Shown here: positions 1 to 7,702 of the stretch, in pieces | How the letters are laid out: each line of letters opens with the position of its first letter | Numbering within the stretch: the stretch's first letter is position 1 | Position numbers and translations under genes: made by a program | The notes under the pieces: generated by a model | The model's database searches: none | What the model was told of the DNA's origin: nothing | Seen by the model: only the letters and a program-made list of their open reading frames with translations | Virus record (IMG/VR): IMGVR_UViG_3300027708_000202 | Coordinates: 1-33,423 of that record | Reading direction: 5' to 3' (one strand) | Length of the DNA stretch: 33,423 nucleotides | DNA from: a virus

Positions 1-393
1 ACATTGGATTCTATGGCTGCAACTGAAGCTCCATGTGATTGTTCAGATAATACAAATTCTACACCAACAACTGGTAAATCATATGGTGCTAAGATGGTTA
101 AGGCTTTAAAGAAAACTGTTAAAGAAGAAACATATGATTGGGAGAAAGATGATAAATCTTCCATGGTAAAACCTTATGGTAAAGCACCAAAAGTAAAATT
201 AGCTGATAAAACAGGTACTTTAGGTGATACAAAACCAGATGCAAGAGTAGTAATGAAAGGTGGTACAACATTGACTGGTCAACCAAGAGATATGGTTGAG
301 ATTGATCCGTCTATGAAACAAAGACCAGGTCAACAAGATAAAGGTCAAAATACGTTTACTAGTCCTACCGGTAAAAAATCACCGTCACTTTAA
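1..393 (+). CDS. C-terminal part of an unknown phage protein (5' partial)
   Basis: The frame is open from the first base, so the true start lies upstream of the window; about 130 residues are visible. The sequence is hydrophilic and low in complexity, rich in Lys, Thr, Gly and Pro, with a short Cys pair (CDC) near residue 12. It has no membrane segment and no motif I recognise. It ends 46 bases before a structural-type gene, so it probably belongs to the same late/structural block. Function unknown. Confidence 0.7.
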   Translation, partial: TLDSMAATEAPCDCSDNTNSTPTTGKSYGAKMVKALKKTVKEETYDWEKDDKSSMVKPYGKAPKVKLADKTGTLGDTKPDARVVMKGGTTLTGQPRDMVEIDPSMKQRPGQQDKGQNTFTSPTGKKSPSL

Positions 394-399
394 TTAATA

Positions 400-407
400 G
401 ATAAATA
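400..407 (+). promoter_or_regulatory. Possible T4-type late promoter (GATAAATA)
   Basis: The octamer GATAAATA matches 7 of 8 bases of the T4 late promoter box TATAAATA and lies 32 bases upstream of the structural gene at 440, a spacing compatible with a short late leader. No sigma70 -35 is needed or seen. An 8-base match in AT-rich DNA can arise by chance, so this is a suggestion only. Confidence 0.35.
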
Positions 408-439
408 GTAATATAACCCGAGGTTAAAAGGAGAAAAAA

Positions 440-1042
440 ATGCCAGTATGGGGAAATACAGACGCTAATACAGCGAAACCAAAATTTGCAGATATGCGAC
501 AAGTTCGTGTAACTGCAGCCACAACTGCAGCAAACGTTGCACTTCAAGGCAACACAGTAATTACAGTAACTAGTGCAACAGGTATTGCTGTTGGTCAATT
601 TGTTTACGGTGGTAGTGCAATTTCATCAACCGGACAAAGAGATTTCTTTAGAGGAAACAATACAGTACAATCAATCAATGGTACAAACATTGTATTGACT
701 AATGCAGTATTTGCTAACGTTCCTCAAGGAACATTAATCACTTTTGATACTTCCATTCAATACAATACTGCTAATACTGTTGCCAATACATTTGCCGATA
801 CTATTTTAGTAACACCTGGTCGTATGGCTAACACATTTGGTACAACTTACGGATCTGGTTCTACTGTTGCTAATACAAGACTTGGTAACATAAACCAAGG
901 TTGGAATCGTATTCAACGTAAAATCAATAATGATGGTACAATTCGTTTCTTAAAAGAAACATTAGTTGCACTTGCTAATACAGCTGCATCAAATACAAGT
1001 TCCGCCAATACTAGCGCAAACGCTATCTTTGGTGGACTGTAA
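440..1042 (+). CDS. Thr/Asn/Ala-rich putative virion structural protein
   Basis: 200 residues preceded by a strong ribosome site (AAAGGAG, 6 bases before the ATG). The protein is very rich in Thr, Asn and Ala, with repeated ANT/NTA tripeptides (around residues 110-120 and 180-195) and a predicted beta-rich middle. Similar N termini (MPVWGNTD) occur, from memory, in structural-region proteins of marine T4-like phages. It has no membrane segment or signal peptide. An intrinsic terminator follows directly, so it closes a transcription unit. The exact virion role is unknown. Confidence 0.75.
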   Translation: MPVWGNTDANTAKPKFADMRQVRVTAATTAANVALQGNTVITVTSATGIAVGQFVYGGSAISSTGQRDFFRGNNTVQSINGTNIVLTNAVFANVPQGTLITFDTSIQYNTANTVANTFADTILVTPGRMANTFGTTYGSGSTVANTRLGNINQGWNRIQRKINNDGTIRFLKETLVALANTAASNTSSANTSANAIFGGL

Positions 1043-1066
1043 TTAAAGTTTTTTGAATTTATTAGG

Positions 1067-1090
1067 AATGGGAGCTACGGCTCCCATTTT
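1067..1090 (+). terminator. Intrinsic terminator with UNCG tetraloop
   Basis: Perfect stem ATGGGAGC / GCTCCCAT (1068-1075 with 1080-1087) closed on a TACG loop, i.e. the very stable C(UNCG)G tetraloop, followed by a short T run. It lies 25 bases after the structural gene and before the next gene at 1111. Confidence 0.85.
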
Positions 1091-1110
1091 CATCTGAAAG
1101 AATAATAATA

Positions 1111-1497
1111 ATGTTTGATGATTTAAATGATGAAAATTTTATGATATACGCTATGAAGTGTTATTCAGCACCGAATTGTATTATGTCAGAATTTGAAGGA
1201 GATATTAAACGAACCAAGTACCTGAAAAGGTTGTTTCGTAGATATAAAGTTTCAAAAGCAGTAAAAGAACGATTGATATTAAATCACATCATTCTATTGA
1301 ATAATGTTTTTGGATTAGAACCAACAGCAAGAATATTATTCTATAGAATTGATGAACGAGATTATGATATACTGAAAACTTTTTTGTGTTACTTAAATAT
1401 AATGCCAGAAGTTGTTCCTGGTATTAAAGGTAAAAACATTTATTCAGCTGAAATACCGGTTGAAATTAATATCGCAGAGATACTACTAAAGATATGA
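1111..1497 (+). CDS. Conserved T4-like phage protein of unknown function
   Basis: 128 residues, soluble and mostly helical. The pattern of a short acidic N terminus (MFDDLNDENF), a Lys/Arg-rich middle (KRTKYLKRLFRRY) and a segment around LILNHIILLNNVFG resembles a small conserved protein I recall from T4-like phages of marine bacteria; no function is known to me. It is the first gene after the terminator at 1067-1090, and its stop overlaps the next start (ATGA), so it is coupled to the internal-protein-like genes that follow. Confidence 0.75.
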   Translation: MFDDLNDENFMIYAMKCYSAPNCIMSEFEGDIKRTKYLKRLFRRYKVSKAVKERLILNHIILLNNVFGLEPTARILFYRIDERDYDILKTFLCYLNIMPEVVPGIKGKNIYSAEIPVEINIAEILLKI

Positions 1498-1976
1498 AAT
1501 CATTTAAACAATACTTAAAAGAAAACAGTTGTTGTGTAACAGCTTTAGAAAAAGGTCTAAAGAAATTAGATAACCACAGTTATGAAACCATTCATAATCT
1601 GATGATGGATATCTCCAAAAAAGGGAATACTACGGGTAAAGATTTACACAATGATTTTGTGGCCAAACACGGTAAAACTCCCGATGATTGGATTAAAGAC
1701 CAAATAGAAGAATCTGCTGCGTGGCAAAGAAAAGCAGGTAAAGATCCTAAAGGTGGATTAAACCGTAAAGGTATTGCTTCATATCGTGCAGAACATCCTG
1801 GTTCTAAATTATCGATGGCAGTAACAACACCACCATCTAAATTAAAACCTGGTTCTAAAGCGGCTAATCGTAGAAAATCATTTTGTGCTCGCATGAGTGG
1901 AATGCCTGGTCCTATGAAAGATGAAAAAGGTAGACCAACTCGTAAAGCATTATCTTTAAGAAAGTGGAATTGCTAA
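1494..1976 (+). CDS. Putative packaged internal protein with capsid-targeting N terminus and DUF6321-like C terminus
   Basis: 160 residues. The N terminus MKSFKQYLKE closely resembles the ten-residue capsid targeting sequence of T4 internal proteins (MKTYQEFIAE) and ends in LxE, the cleavage consensus of the prohead protease gp21, so residues 1-10 may be removed in the prohead. The C-terminal 75 residues are basic, with the conserved blocks GGLNRKG, RRKSFCARM and SLRKWNC, which I associate with DUF6321, a domain seen in phages and some large viruses. The starts and stops of both neighbours overlap it. Inference: a DNA-binding protein packaged with the genome. Confidence 0.75.
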   Translation: MKSFKQYLKENSCCVTALEKGLKKLDNHSYETIHNLMMDISKKGNTTGKDLHNDFVAKHGKTPDDWIKDQIEESAAWQRKAGKDPKGGLNRKGIASYRAEHPGSKLSMAVTTPPSKLKPGSKAANRRKSFCARMSGMPGPMKDEKGRPTRKALSLRKWNC

Positions 1977-2260
1977 TGTTATCATTCAAACAATACTTAG
2001 AAGAAGTTAAACTTGGAAAAAATCCTTGTTGGGCTGGATATGCTCCAGTAAAAGGTGACGAACTCAAAAAGAAAAATGGTAAGTTTGTTCCAAATTGTGT
2101 AAAAGAAGATGGCATGGCAGGTGTTATGTCCGCAGGACCGACTAATGCTGTAAGCTCTGGTGCAATCGCAGGTTCCGGTGGTAAAGGTGGTGAACCAGGC
2201 GTATCTAAAAAGAGAAACCCTGTAATGGCCCCAACATTTAAAAGAAATCCTCCACAATAA
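1976..2260 (+). CDS. Second putative packaged protein with capsid-targeting N terminus
   Basis: 94 residues starting at the ATG that overlaps the previous stop (TAATG). A GTG 12 bases upstream is in frame, but starting there would bury the motif. The N terminus MLSFKQYLEE again matches the internal-protein targeting pattern with an LxE cleavage site. It is followed by a NPCWAGY...GKFVPNCV motif (two Cys) that I recall as recurrent in T4-like phage structural-region proteins, then a Gly/Ser-rich tail. It is paired with the upstream gene and probably packaged with it. The biochemical role is unknown. Confidence 0.75.
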   Translation: MLSFKQYLEEVKLGKNPCWAGYAPVKGDELKKKNGKFVPNCVKEDGMAGVMSAGPTNAVSSGAIAGSGGKGGEPGVSKKRNPVMAPTFKRNPPQ

Positions 2261-2844
2261 TGTGGTTATTGAACTGGTTACCCGATTTCGTATTTCATCT
2301 GATGGTTATTGCAGGTGTATTGGGTATTATTGCCAGCTGGTTTTTTGGTTTTGTACCTTTTATAAGTCAATACAAATTACCAATTCAAATCATTTCGATA
2401 CTTGTATTAGTATTTGGTATTTGGACAGAAGGTGCTAATAGTAACAACAATTCATGGTTACTCAAAGTAAAAGAATTGGAAACAAAGCTTGCTCGAGCTG
2501 AAACACAATCAGCACAAGTGAATACCATATTAGTTGAAAATATAGTTGAAAAAGAAAAGATTATTAAGGATAAACAAAATGAACTTAAAATTGCAATTAA
2601 CAAATACTCTACTGATGAGTGCAAGTTGTCTAATGCTTCTGTCAGCTTGTTCAACAGTTCCAGTCAAAATGAACTTCCCGACAGCACCATCAACACTATT
2701 ACAGGAACCTCCGAAATTAAAATCGCTGGACTCCTCAACACAGTCAACGACAACAACGCAACCTACTACAAAATAGTTGAAATAGTAAAAGCTTGGCAAG
2801 AATGGTATCGTAAAAATAAAGAAATATATGATAATATAAAATGA
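2260..2844 (+). CDS. Putative inner-membrane spanin (Rz-like)
   Basis: 194 residues. Hydrophobic segments at about 10-29 and 40-56 are followed by a long charged coiled coil (about 65-115) and a soluble C-terminal region. It is called i-spanin because a lipoprotein gene is embedded in the +1-shifted frame inside it (2579-2776), the lambda Rz/Rz1 arrangement, and an endolysin follows. Most i-spanins have one membrane segment; two here would require an N-out topology for the coiled coil to lie in the periplasm. Its stop overlaps the next start (ATGA). Confidence 0.75.
   Translation: MWLLNWLPDFVFHLMVIAGVLGIIASWFFGFVPFISQYKLPIQIISILVLVFGIWTEGANSNNNSWLLKVKELETKLARAETQSAQVNTILVENIVEKEKIIKDKQNELKIAINKYSTDECKLSNASVSLFNSSSQNELPDSTINTITGTSEIKIAGLLNTVNDNNATYYKIVEIVKAWQEWYRKNKEIYDNIK
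2579..2776 (+). CDS. Outer-membrane spanin lipoprotein (Rz1-like), embedded in the i-spanin gene
   Basis: 65 residues wholly inside the i-spanin gene in another frame. I chose the ATG at 2579 because AAGGA lies 8 bases upstream and because it gives a textbook lipoprotein signal: Lys near the N terminus, a hydrophobic core, then the lipobox LSAC with the lipidated Cys at residue 24. The mature part (about 42 residues) is Pro/Ser/Thr-rich, typical of Rz1. In known systems the pair fuses inner and outer membranes at lysis. An in-frame ATG at 2546 would spoil the signal peptide. Confidence 0.85.
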   Translation: MNLKLQLTNTLLMSASCLMLLSACSTVPVKMNFPTAPSTLLQEPPKLKSLDSSTQSTTTTQPTTK

Positions 2845-3221
2845 ATTTTCCTTTAATCACACACCTACTTGATAAAAACTTTACTATGGATGATTTTATG
2901 TCAGTATTTTTGATTTTTTTATTTTTTGTTATTGCTTATAATATAGTTCGTTGGTTATATAAATTAAACAAAGATAAAAACAATACAATATATTTTGTAG
3001 ATTTAATTACAGTTAATGGTAGATTAAATGAACGCAAAGTATGTAGATTTGGAGCATGGTTGATTAGTACTTGGGGCTTTATGTTTTTAATACTAAACAA
3101 TCAATTATCGGAATGGTACTTTGTAGGTTATATGGGAGCTTGGGTTGCCAATGCTTTAATTGGTAAAGCCATTAAAGATCCAAATGGTGAAGAATTCCCA
3201 ACACCGAAAGAAGATAAATGA
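2841..3221 (+). CDS. Small membrane protein of the lysis cassette, possible holin
   Basis: 126 residues with three hydrophobic segments at about 21-39, 70-85 and 92-110 and a charged C-terminal tail. It lies between the spanin pair and the endolysin, overlapping both neighbours by ATGA. Size, topology and position fit a holin, but no family signature is recognised, so holin is an inference from context. Confidence 0.6.
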   Translation: MNFPLITHLLDKNFTMDDFMSVFLIFLFFVIAYNIVRWLYKLNKDKNNTIYFVDLITVNGRLNERKVCRFGAWLISTWGFMFLILNNQLSEWYFVGYMGAWVANALIGKAIKDPNGEEFPTPKEDK

Positions 3222-3817
3222 TAACGCCAGAATTATTACAAAAATTAGGCATTTCTGTTGATTGGTGTAACATATTAAATGATTTATTGCCTAAATATCA
3301 AATAGACTCTCCACAGAGGATTGCTTCGTTTATTGCTCAATGTTCACATGAATCTGGACATTTTCAAAAATTAATTGAAAATTTAAATTATGGTGTCACT
3401 GGTTTAGCTACTACTTGGCCAAAAAGATTTACAACGGCAGAGTTAGTAAATAAATATGCTAGACAGCCTGAAATGATTGCCAATTTTGTTTATGCTAATC
3501 GTTTAGGTAATGGTGATGAATCTAGTGGAGATGGATGGAAATATCGTGGTAGGGGTTTAATTCAATTAACCGGCAAGTCTAATTACAAAGCTTTTGCCGA
3601 TTCAATTAAAATGAGCCTCGAAGATGTAATAGGACATTTAGAAACAAAACAAGGTGCAGCTGAAGCGGCCTGTTTTTTCTGGATGAACAACAAACTCAAC
3701 TCATATGCAGATGTTGGTGACATTAAAGGAATGACTAAAGTGATTAATGGCGGATATACTGGTTTGCCTGAGCGGGAAGAGATTTATAAAAAAGCGCTGA
3801 ATATTTTAGGAACATAA
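3218..3817 (+). CDS. GH19-family endolysin (chitinase class I-like muramidase)
   Basis: 199 residues, the usual length of single-domain GH19 phage endolysins. The catalytic region AQCSHESGHF holds the likely acid Glu45, with a second acidic residue at Glu54. The substrate-groove block WKYRGRGLIQLTG (about 107-119) is highly characteristic. There is no signal peptide, so release into the periplasm would depend on a holin, probably one of the flanking membrane proteins. The enzyme would cleave the glycan strands of peptidoglycan. Confidence 0.9.
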   Translation: MITPELLQKLGISVDWCNILNDLLPKYQIDSPQRIASFIAQCSHESGHFQKLIENLNYGVTGLATTWPKRFTTAELVNKYARQPEMIANFVYANRLGNGDESSGDGWKYRGRGLIQLTGKSNYKAFADSIKMSLEDVIGHLETKQGAAEAACFFWMNNKLNSYADVGDIKGMTKVINGGYTGLPEREEIYKKALNILGT

Positions 3818-3818
3818 T

Positions 3819-4247
3819 ATGGCATCCGATTTTAACGAAATGATTGATGTACAGGTAGACATTGGTGTTTTAAAGACTCAAGTATTGACATTATCCGCTT
3901 TATGTAATAAAATGGATGTTGTTATCGAAAAACTCGTAGACCAACACGACCGACACATAGCGAAGGTATATGCTGACATGGACCAGCGTAGAATAGAGAC
4001 CGACAAAGACATCAAAGAAATCCATGATAGGATTGATACCGTATTGGACAAGATGCAAGATTCAAACGAAAAAATTATGGAAGAATTCAAATCTTTAAGA
4101 AAAGATATGTCGGACCATAATAAGAATGAAAAAGAAGCATTGGATAAGCTTTTACAATGGAAGTGGATGATTGTTGGTGGTATAATTGTTCTTTCCTACT
4201 TGATTTCTCATGTAAATTTTGATACACTACTACATCTAGCTAAATAA
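3819..4247 (+). CDS. Coiled-coil protein with C-terminal membrane anchor, lysis-cassette associated
   Basis: 142 residues. A long, highly charged helical region (about 12-112, many heptads) leads to one C-terminal membrane segment (about 115-131). This resembles XhlA-type haemolysin/lysis accessory proteins in architecture and lies directly after the endolysin. A role in lysis or its timing is inferred from position only. Confidence 0.65.
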   Translation: MASDFNEMIDVQVDIGVLKTQVLTLSALCNKMDVVIEKLVDQHDRHIAKVYADMDQRRIETDKDIKEIHDRIDTVLDKMQDSNEKIMEEFKSLRKDMSDHNKNEKEALDKLLQWKWMIVGGIIVLSYLISHVNFDTLLHLAK

Positions 4248-4275
4248 TTTTTTACCATTTTTGAATTGATATATT

Positions 4276-5289
4276 ATGAGTGTTTTTATCGACAGGAATT
4301 TCCTGTTACAAGTATCGCCTAAATTACAAAGGTTTTCCAAGAAAAAGGATGATCTTTATAATTTTCGGTGTCCGCTCTGTGGCGACTCACAGAAAAATAA
4401 AACAAAATGTCGTGGTTACGTTTTTCGTAAGAAGAATGATTACTTTTATATGTGCCATAATTGTAGCGCATCTACTACCTTTTACAATTTTCTAAAACAG
4501 GTGGATCCCAATTTAGTACAAGAGTATCAACTTGAAAGATACAAAAATGGTGAAACAGGAAACAACAACTATCCAAAATCGGAATTTCAGGAGATTAAAC
4601 AAGAAGCGCCCAAGTTTAAGAAAGCATTGGAACTTCCATCAATCGACTCTTTACCAGAAGCGCATTTTGCTAAAAACTATGTTCAGCAAAGACGGATTCC
4701 GGAGACCTTTTCATCGCAACTATACTATGCGGAAGATTTCAGAGAATTCGTTACAACTTTGGGGATTGAAAAAGAAGGCTTACACAAAGATGACAAACGC
4801 CTCGTTATACCGTTTTATGACCGTGAAAAGAATCTCGTTGCAATACAAGGCCGGTCATTAGGTGAATCCAAGCTCAGATACATAACATTGAAGCTTCATG
4901 ATGATAATAAAAAGGTATTTGGGCTTGACAGAATCGATGAAGATAAGTTAATCTATGTTGTGGAAGGTCCTATTGATTCCATGTTCCTAGAGAATGCCGT
5001 AGCAACAGCAGACAGTAACCTAGAATCGATTACCGATGTATTGGACAAGTCCAAGGTTGCGTTAGTATTCGATAACGAACCTCGTAACAAAGAAATTGTG
5101 GCGAAGATGGAGAAGGCGATAGACAATCATTTTAATGTGGTGATTTGGCCGGAAATGATTGAAAAGAAGGATATCAATGATATGATATTGGATGGTTTTT
5201 CACCAGACGAAATTCAAGATATCATAGATAATAATACGTTTGTAAATCTTAGAGCAAAGATGGAATTCGTGAGCTGGAAAAAAGTTTAG
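4276..5289 (+). CDS. DNA primase (T4 gp61-like)
   Basis: 337 residues, close to T4 gp61 (342). The N-terminal zinc finger is CPLCG (Cys32, Cys35) with CHNC (Cys60, Cys63). A TOPRIM-type catalytic core follows with VVEGPIDS (Glu230) and VFDNEP (Asp266, Glu268), then KKDINDMIL. In T4 the primase works with the gp41 helicase to make RNA primers for lagging strands; no helicase is in this window. It starts a replication and nucleotide-metabolism run. The start ATG follows an AT-rich 28-base gap. Confidence 0.92.
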   Translation: MSVFIDRNFLLQVSPKLQRFSKKKDDLYNFRCPLCGDSQKNKTKCRGYVFRKKNDYFYMCHNCSASTTFYNFLKQVDPNLVQEYQLERYKNGETGNNNYPKSEFQEIKQEAPKFKKALELPSIDSLPEAHFAKNYVQQRRIPETFSSQLYYAEDFREFVTTLGIEKEGLHKDDKRLVIPFYDREKNLVAIQGRSLGESKLRYITLKLHDDNKKVFGLDRIDEDKLIYVVEGPIDSMFLENAVATADSNLESITDVLDKSKVALVFDNEPRNKEIVAKMEKAIDNHFNVVIWPEMIEKKDINDMILDGFSPDEIQDIIDNNTFVNLRAKMEFVSWKKV

Positions 5290-5326
5290 CATTAATTAAT
5301 TCAACAATAACAATAACAAGGTGAAT

Positions 5327-7111
5327 ATGGAATATCTAGGAATTAATATAGATTTGGAACGAGATAAACTTTTTGACGAATTAGGTATTAAACGATTACA
5401 AGAATCGTACATGAAAGATGATGAAACATCACCACAACACAGATTTGCATTTGTATCAAAATCATTTGGAAGCAATCCAGAACATGCACAAAGATTATAT
5501 GAATACAGCAGTAAGCATTGGCTCTCTTATTCTACTCCCATTTTATCTTTTGGTCGTAGTAAGCGTGGTATGCCTATATCATGTTTCCTTAATTATATTG
5601 AAGATACTGCGGAAGGTTTAGTTCAAAACTTATCTGAAACGAATTGGCTTTCTATGCTTGGAGGTGGTGTTGGTATTGGCTTTGGTATTCGTTCAGCGGA
5701 TGATAAGTCTACTGGCGTTATGCCTCACCTCAAAATCTACGATGCAAGTTCTTTAGCTTATCGTCAAGGTCGTACTCGCAGAGGTAGTTATGCTGCTTAT
5801 CTCGACATTAGCCATCCGGATATCATTGGATTCTTAGAGATGCGTAAGGCAACAGGCGATGCAAATATTCGTTGTTTGAATTTACATCACGGCGTAAATA
5901 TTACCGATGAATTCATGCAACTGATTGAACAATCAATGTTGGATCCAGAATTTGATGATTCTTGGAATCTAATTGATCCAGCATCAAAAGAAATTCGTGA
6001 AACTGTATCTGCTAAAATGTTATGGCAGATGATTCTAGAATTGCGCATGCATACTGGTGAACCATACATTCATTATATTGATACAAGTAATCGTGAATTA
6101 CCAAAACACTTAAAAGATTTAGGTTTGAAAGTACACCAATCAAATCTATGTTCTGAAATTATTTTACCTACAAATGAACAACGCACAGCAGTATGTTGTT
6201 TATCTTCTTTAAACCTTGAAACTTACGATGAGTGGAAAAATGAAAAATTATTTCTTAAAGATGTTGCTGAAATGCTTGATAATGTTTTGCAGTTCTTCAT
6301 TGATAATGCTCCTGATTCTATCGCTCGTGCTAGATACTCAGCTGAACGAGAACGTTCCATTGGTATTGGTGCTCTCGGGTTTCATGCTTATCTACAACGT
6401 AACGGAATTGCTTTTGAAGGCGTTATGGCCAAAGTTGCCAACAACCGTATTTTCAAATCTATTCGAGAAGGATTAGATGTTGCTAATAAAGAACTTGGAC
6501 AAGAACGTGGTGAAGCTTTGGATGCAGTTGGTACTGGGTACCGGTTTAGTCATCTTATGGCTATTGCTCCCAATGCTTCTTCTTCCATTATCATGGGGAA
6601 TACTTCTCCTTCTATTGAACCTTATCGTGCCAATGCTTATCGCCAAGATACTCTATCGGGTTCTTTCTTAAACAAGAACCGTTGGCTCGATAAGATTATT
6701 AAAGAAAAGGCAAAAGATGAAAACGATTATAATGATATATGGAGTTCAATTATTGCTAATGATGGTAGTGTTCAGCATCTCGATATATTATCTGAGGCCG
6801 AAAAAGATGTTTTCAAAACCTCTATGGAAATTGATCAAAGATGGGTTATTGAATTGGCTGGTGACCGTCAAGAATATATTGACCAAGCTCAATCATTAAA
6901 TCTATTTTTTAGACCGGATGCTCATATCAAATACATTCACGCTATTCATTTTATGGCATGGAAAAAAGGATTAAAAACTCTATACTATTGCCGTTCTGAG
7001 AAGATTGGTAAAGCAGATAAAGTATCTAAGAAGATTGAAAGAAATGTTATTAAAGAGCTTGATATGACTCAAATTGCTCAAGGTAACGATTGTATTGCTT
7101 GTGAAGGATAA
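5327..7111 (+). CDS. nrdA: Ribonucleotide reductase class I large subunit
   Basis: About 594 residues from the ATG at 5327, chosen because AAGG lies 5 bases upstream; a GTG 6 bases earlier overlaps that site. Active-site motifs are present: SCFLNY (first redox Cys), NLCSEI (Asn/Cys/Glu radical site), AVCCLSSLNL (second redox Cys), SSIIMGNTSPSIEP, the YYCRS tyrosine pair and a C-terminal CIAC tail. It lacks the roughly 100-residue N-terminal ATP cone of E. coli NrdA, so overall activity would not be dATP-inhibited. It reduces NDPs with the NrdB encoded 0.6 kb downstream; a sulfotransferase gene intervenes. Confidence 0.93.
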   Translation: MEYLGINIDLERDKLFDELGIKRLQESYMKDDETSPQHRFAFVSKSFGSNPEHAQRLYEYSSKHWLSYSTPILSFGRSKRGMPISCFLNYIEDTAEGLVQNLSETNWLSMLGGGVGIGFGIRSADDKSTGVMPHLKIYDASSLAYRQGRTRRGSYAAYLDISHPDIIGFLEMRKATGDANIRCLNLHHGVNITDEFMQLIEQSMLDPEFDDSWNLIDPASKEIRETVSAKMLWQMILELRMHTGEPYIHYIDTSNRELPKHLKDLGLKVHQSNLCSEIILPTNEQRTAVCCLSSLNLETYDEWKNEKLFLKDVAEMLDNVLQFFIDNAPDSIARARYSAERERSIGIGALGFHAYLQRNGIAFEGVMAKVANNRIFKSIREGLDVANKELGQERGEALDAVGTGYRFSHLMAIAPNASSSIIMGNTSPSIEPYRANAYRQDTLSGSFLNKNRWLDKIIKEKAKDENDYNDIWSSIIANDGSVQHLDILSEAEKDVFKTSMEIDQRWVIELAGDRQEYIDQAQSLNLFFRPDAHIKYIHAIHFMAWKKGLKTLYYCRSEKIGKADKVSKKIERNVIKELDMTQIAQGNDCIACEG

Positions 7112-7690
7112 ATGAAGGATATTTTATTCATCCATATTCCAAAAACAGCAGGAACATCGCTATCACAAGTTCTCTTAAAAAAAGATTGGAATAATAAGTG
7201 GAATAGAAATTTAGTGTTGATGAATCATGATCCATTATTTTCATTACAAGAATATAATACTATACCTGAAGATTGTTTTGTTTTTTCAATAGTTAGAAAT
7301 CCTTTTACAAGAGCATTTAGTTCATATCAATACTATATAAAAACAGCAAAAACTTATAGTTTTAATGAAAATTTAGAAAGTTGGTCATTTGAGTTTTTTT
7401 TAGACGCCATACGAACCAATAAAAATATTTTTTTTACTCCAATAACAAAGTCAACACAATCTTATTTTTTGCGAGATAAAGATAATAATATATCGGTTAA
7501 TAAAATATACAGGTTTGAAAATTTACAAGAATTAGAAAACGATTTAAATATAGTTTTACCAAAACATAATATGGGTAAATATTCTAAAGATGATTACAAA
7601 AACGCATATAGCGATAAAATAATTTCTTTAGTCCAAGAAATATACGAAGAAGATTTTATAAATTTTAACTATCCAATAAATAGTTTTTAA
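7112..7690 (+). CDS. Sulfotransferase family protein inserted between nrdA and nrdB
   Basis: 192 residues. The 5'-phosphosulfate loop FIHIPKTAGTSL (Lys11, Thr12) and the 3'-phosphate motif VRNPFTRAFSSYQ (Arg62, Ser70) are the PAPS-binding signatures of the Sulfotransfer_2 type. There is no signal peptide or membrane segment, so it acts in the cytoplasm. It abuts the nrdA stop exactly, uses the GAAGGA inside the nrdA end as its ribosome site, and is followed 12 bases later by nrdB. It is visibly richer in A/T than the RNR genes, suggesting later acquisition. The acceptor is unknown; a host glycan or small metabolite is possible. Confidence 0.82.
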   Translation: MKDILFIHIPKTAGTSLSQVLLKKDWNNKWNRNLVLMNHDPLFSLQEYNTIPEDCFVFSIVRNPFTRAFSSYQYYIKTAKTYSFNENLESWSFEFFLDAIRTNKNIFFTPITKSTQSYFLRDKDNNISVNKIYRFENLQELENDLNIVLPKHNMGKYSKDDYKNAYSDKIISLVQEIYEEDFINFNYPINSF

Positions 7691-7702
7691 CAGAAAGAAA
7701 CA

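Noticed and set aside
365-598. 77-codon minus-strand frame rich in Cys and Tyr
   Set aside because: Antisense to the Thr/Asn/Ala-rich structural gene, whose composition creates Cys/Tyr codons on the other strand.
4246-4262. T-rich run after the coiled-coil gene as a terminator
   Set aside because: No stable hairpin precedes the T run.
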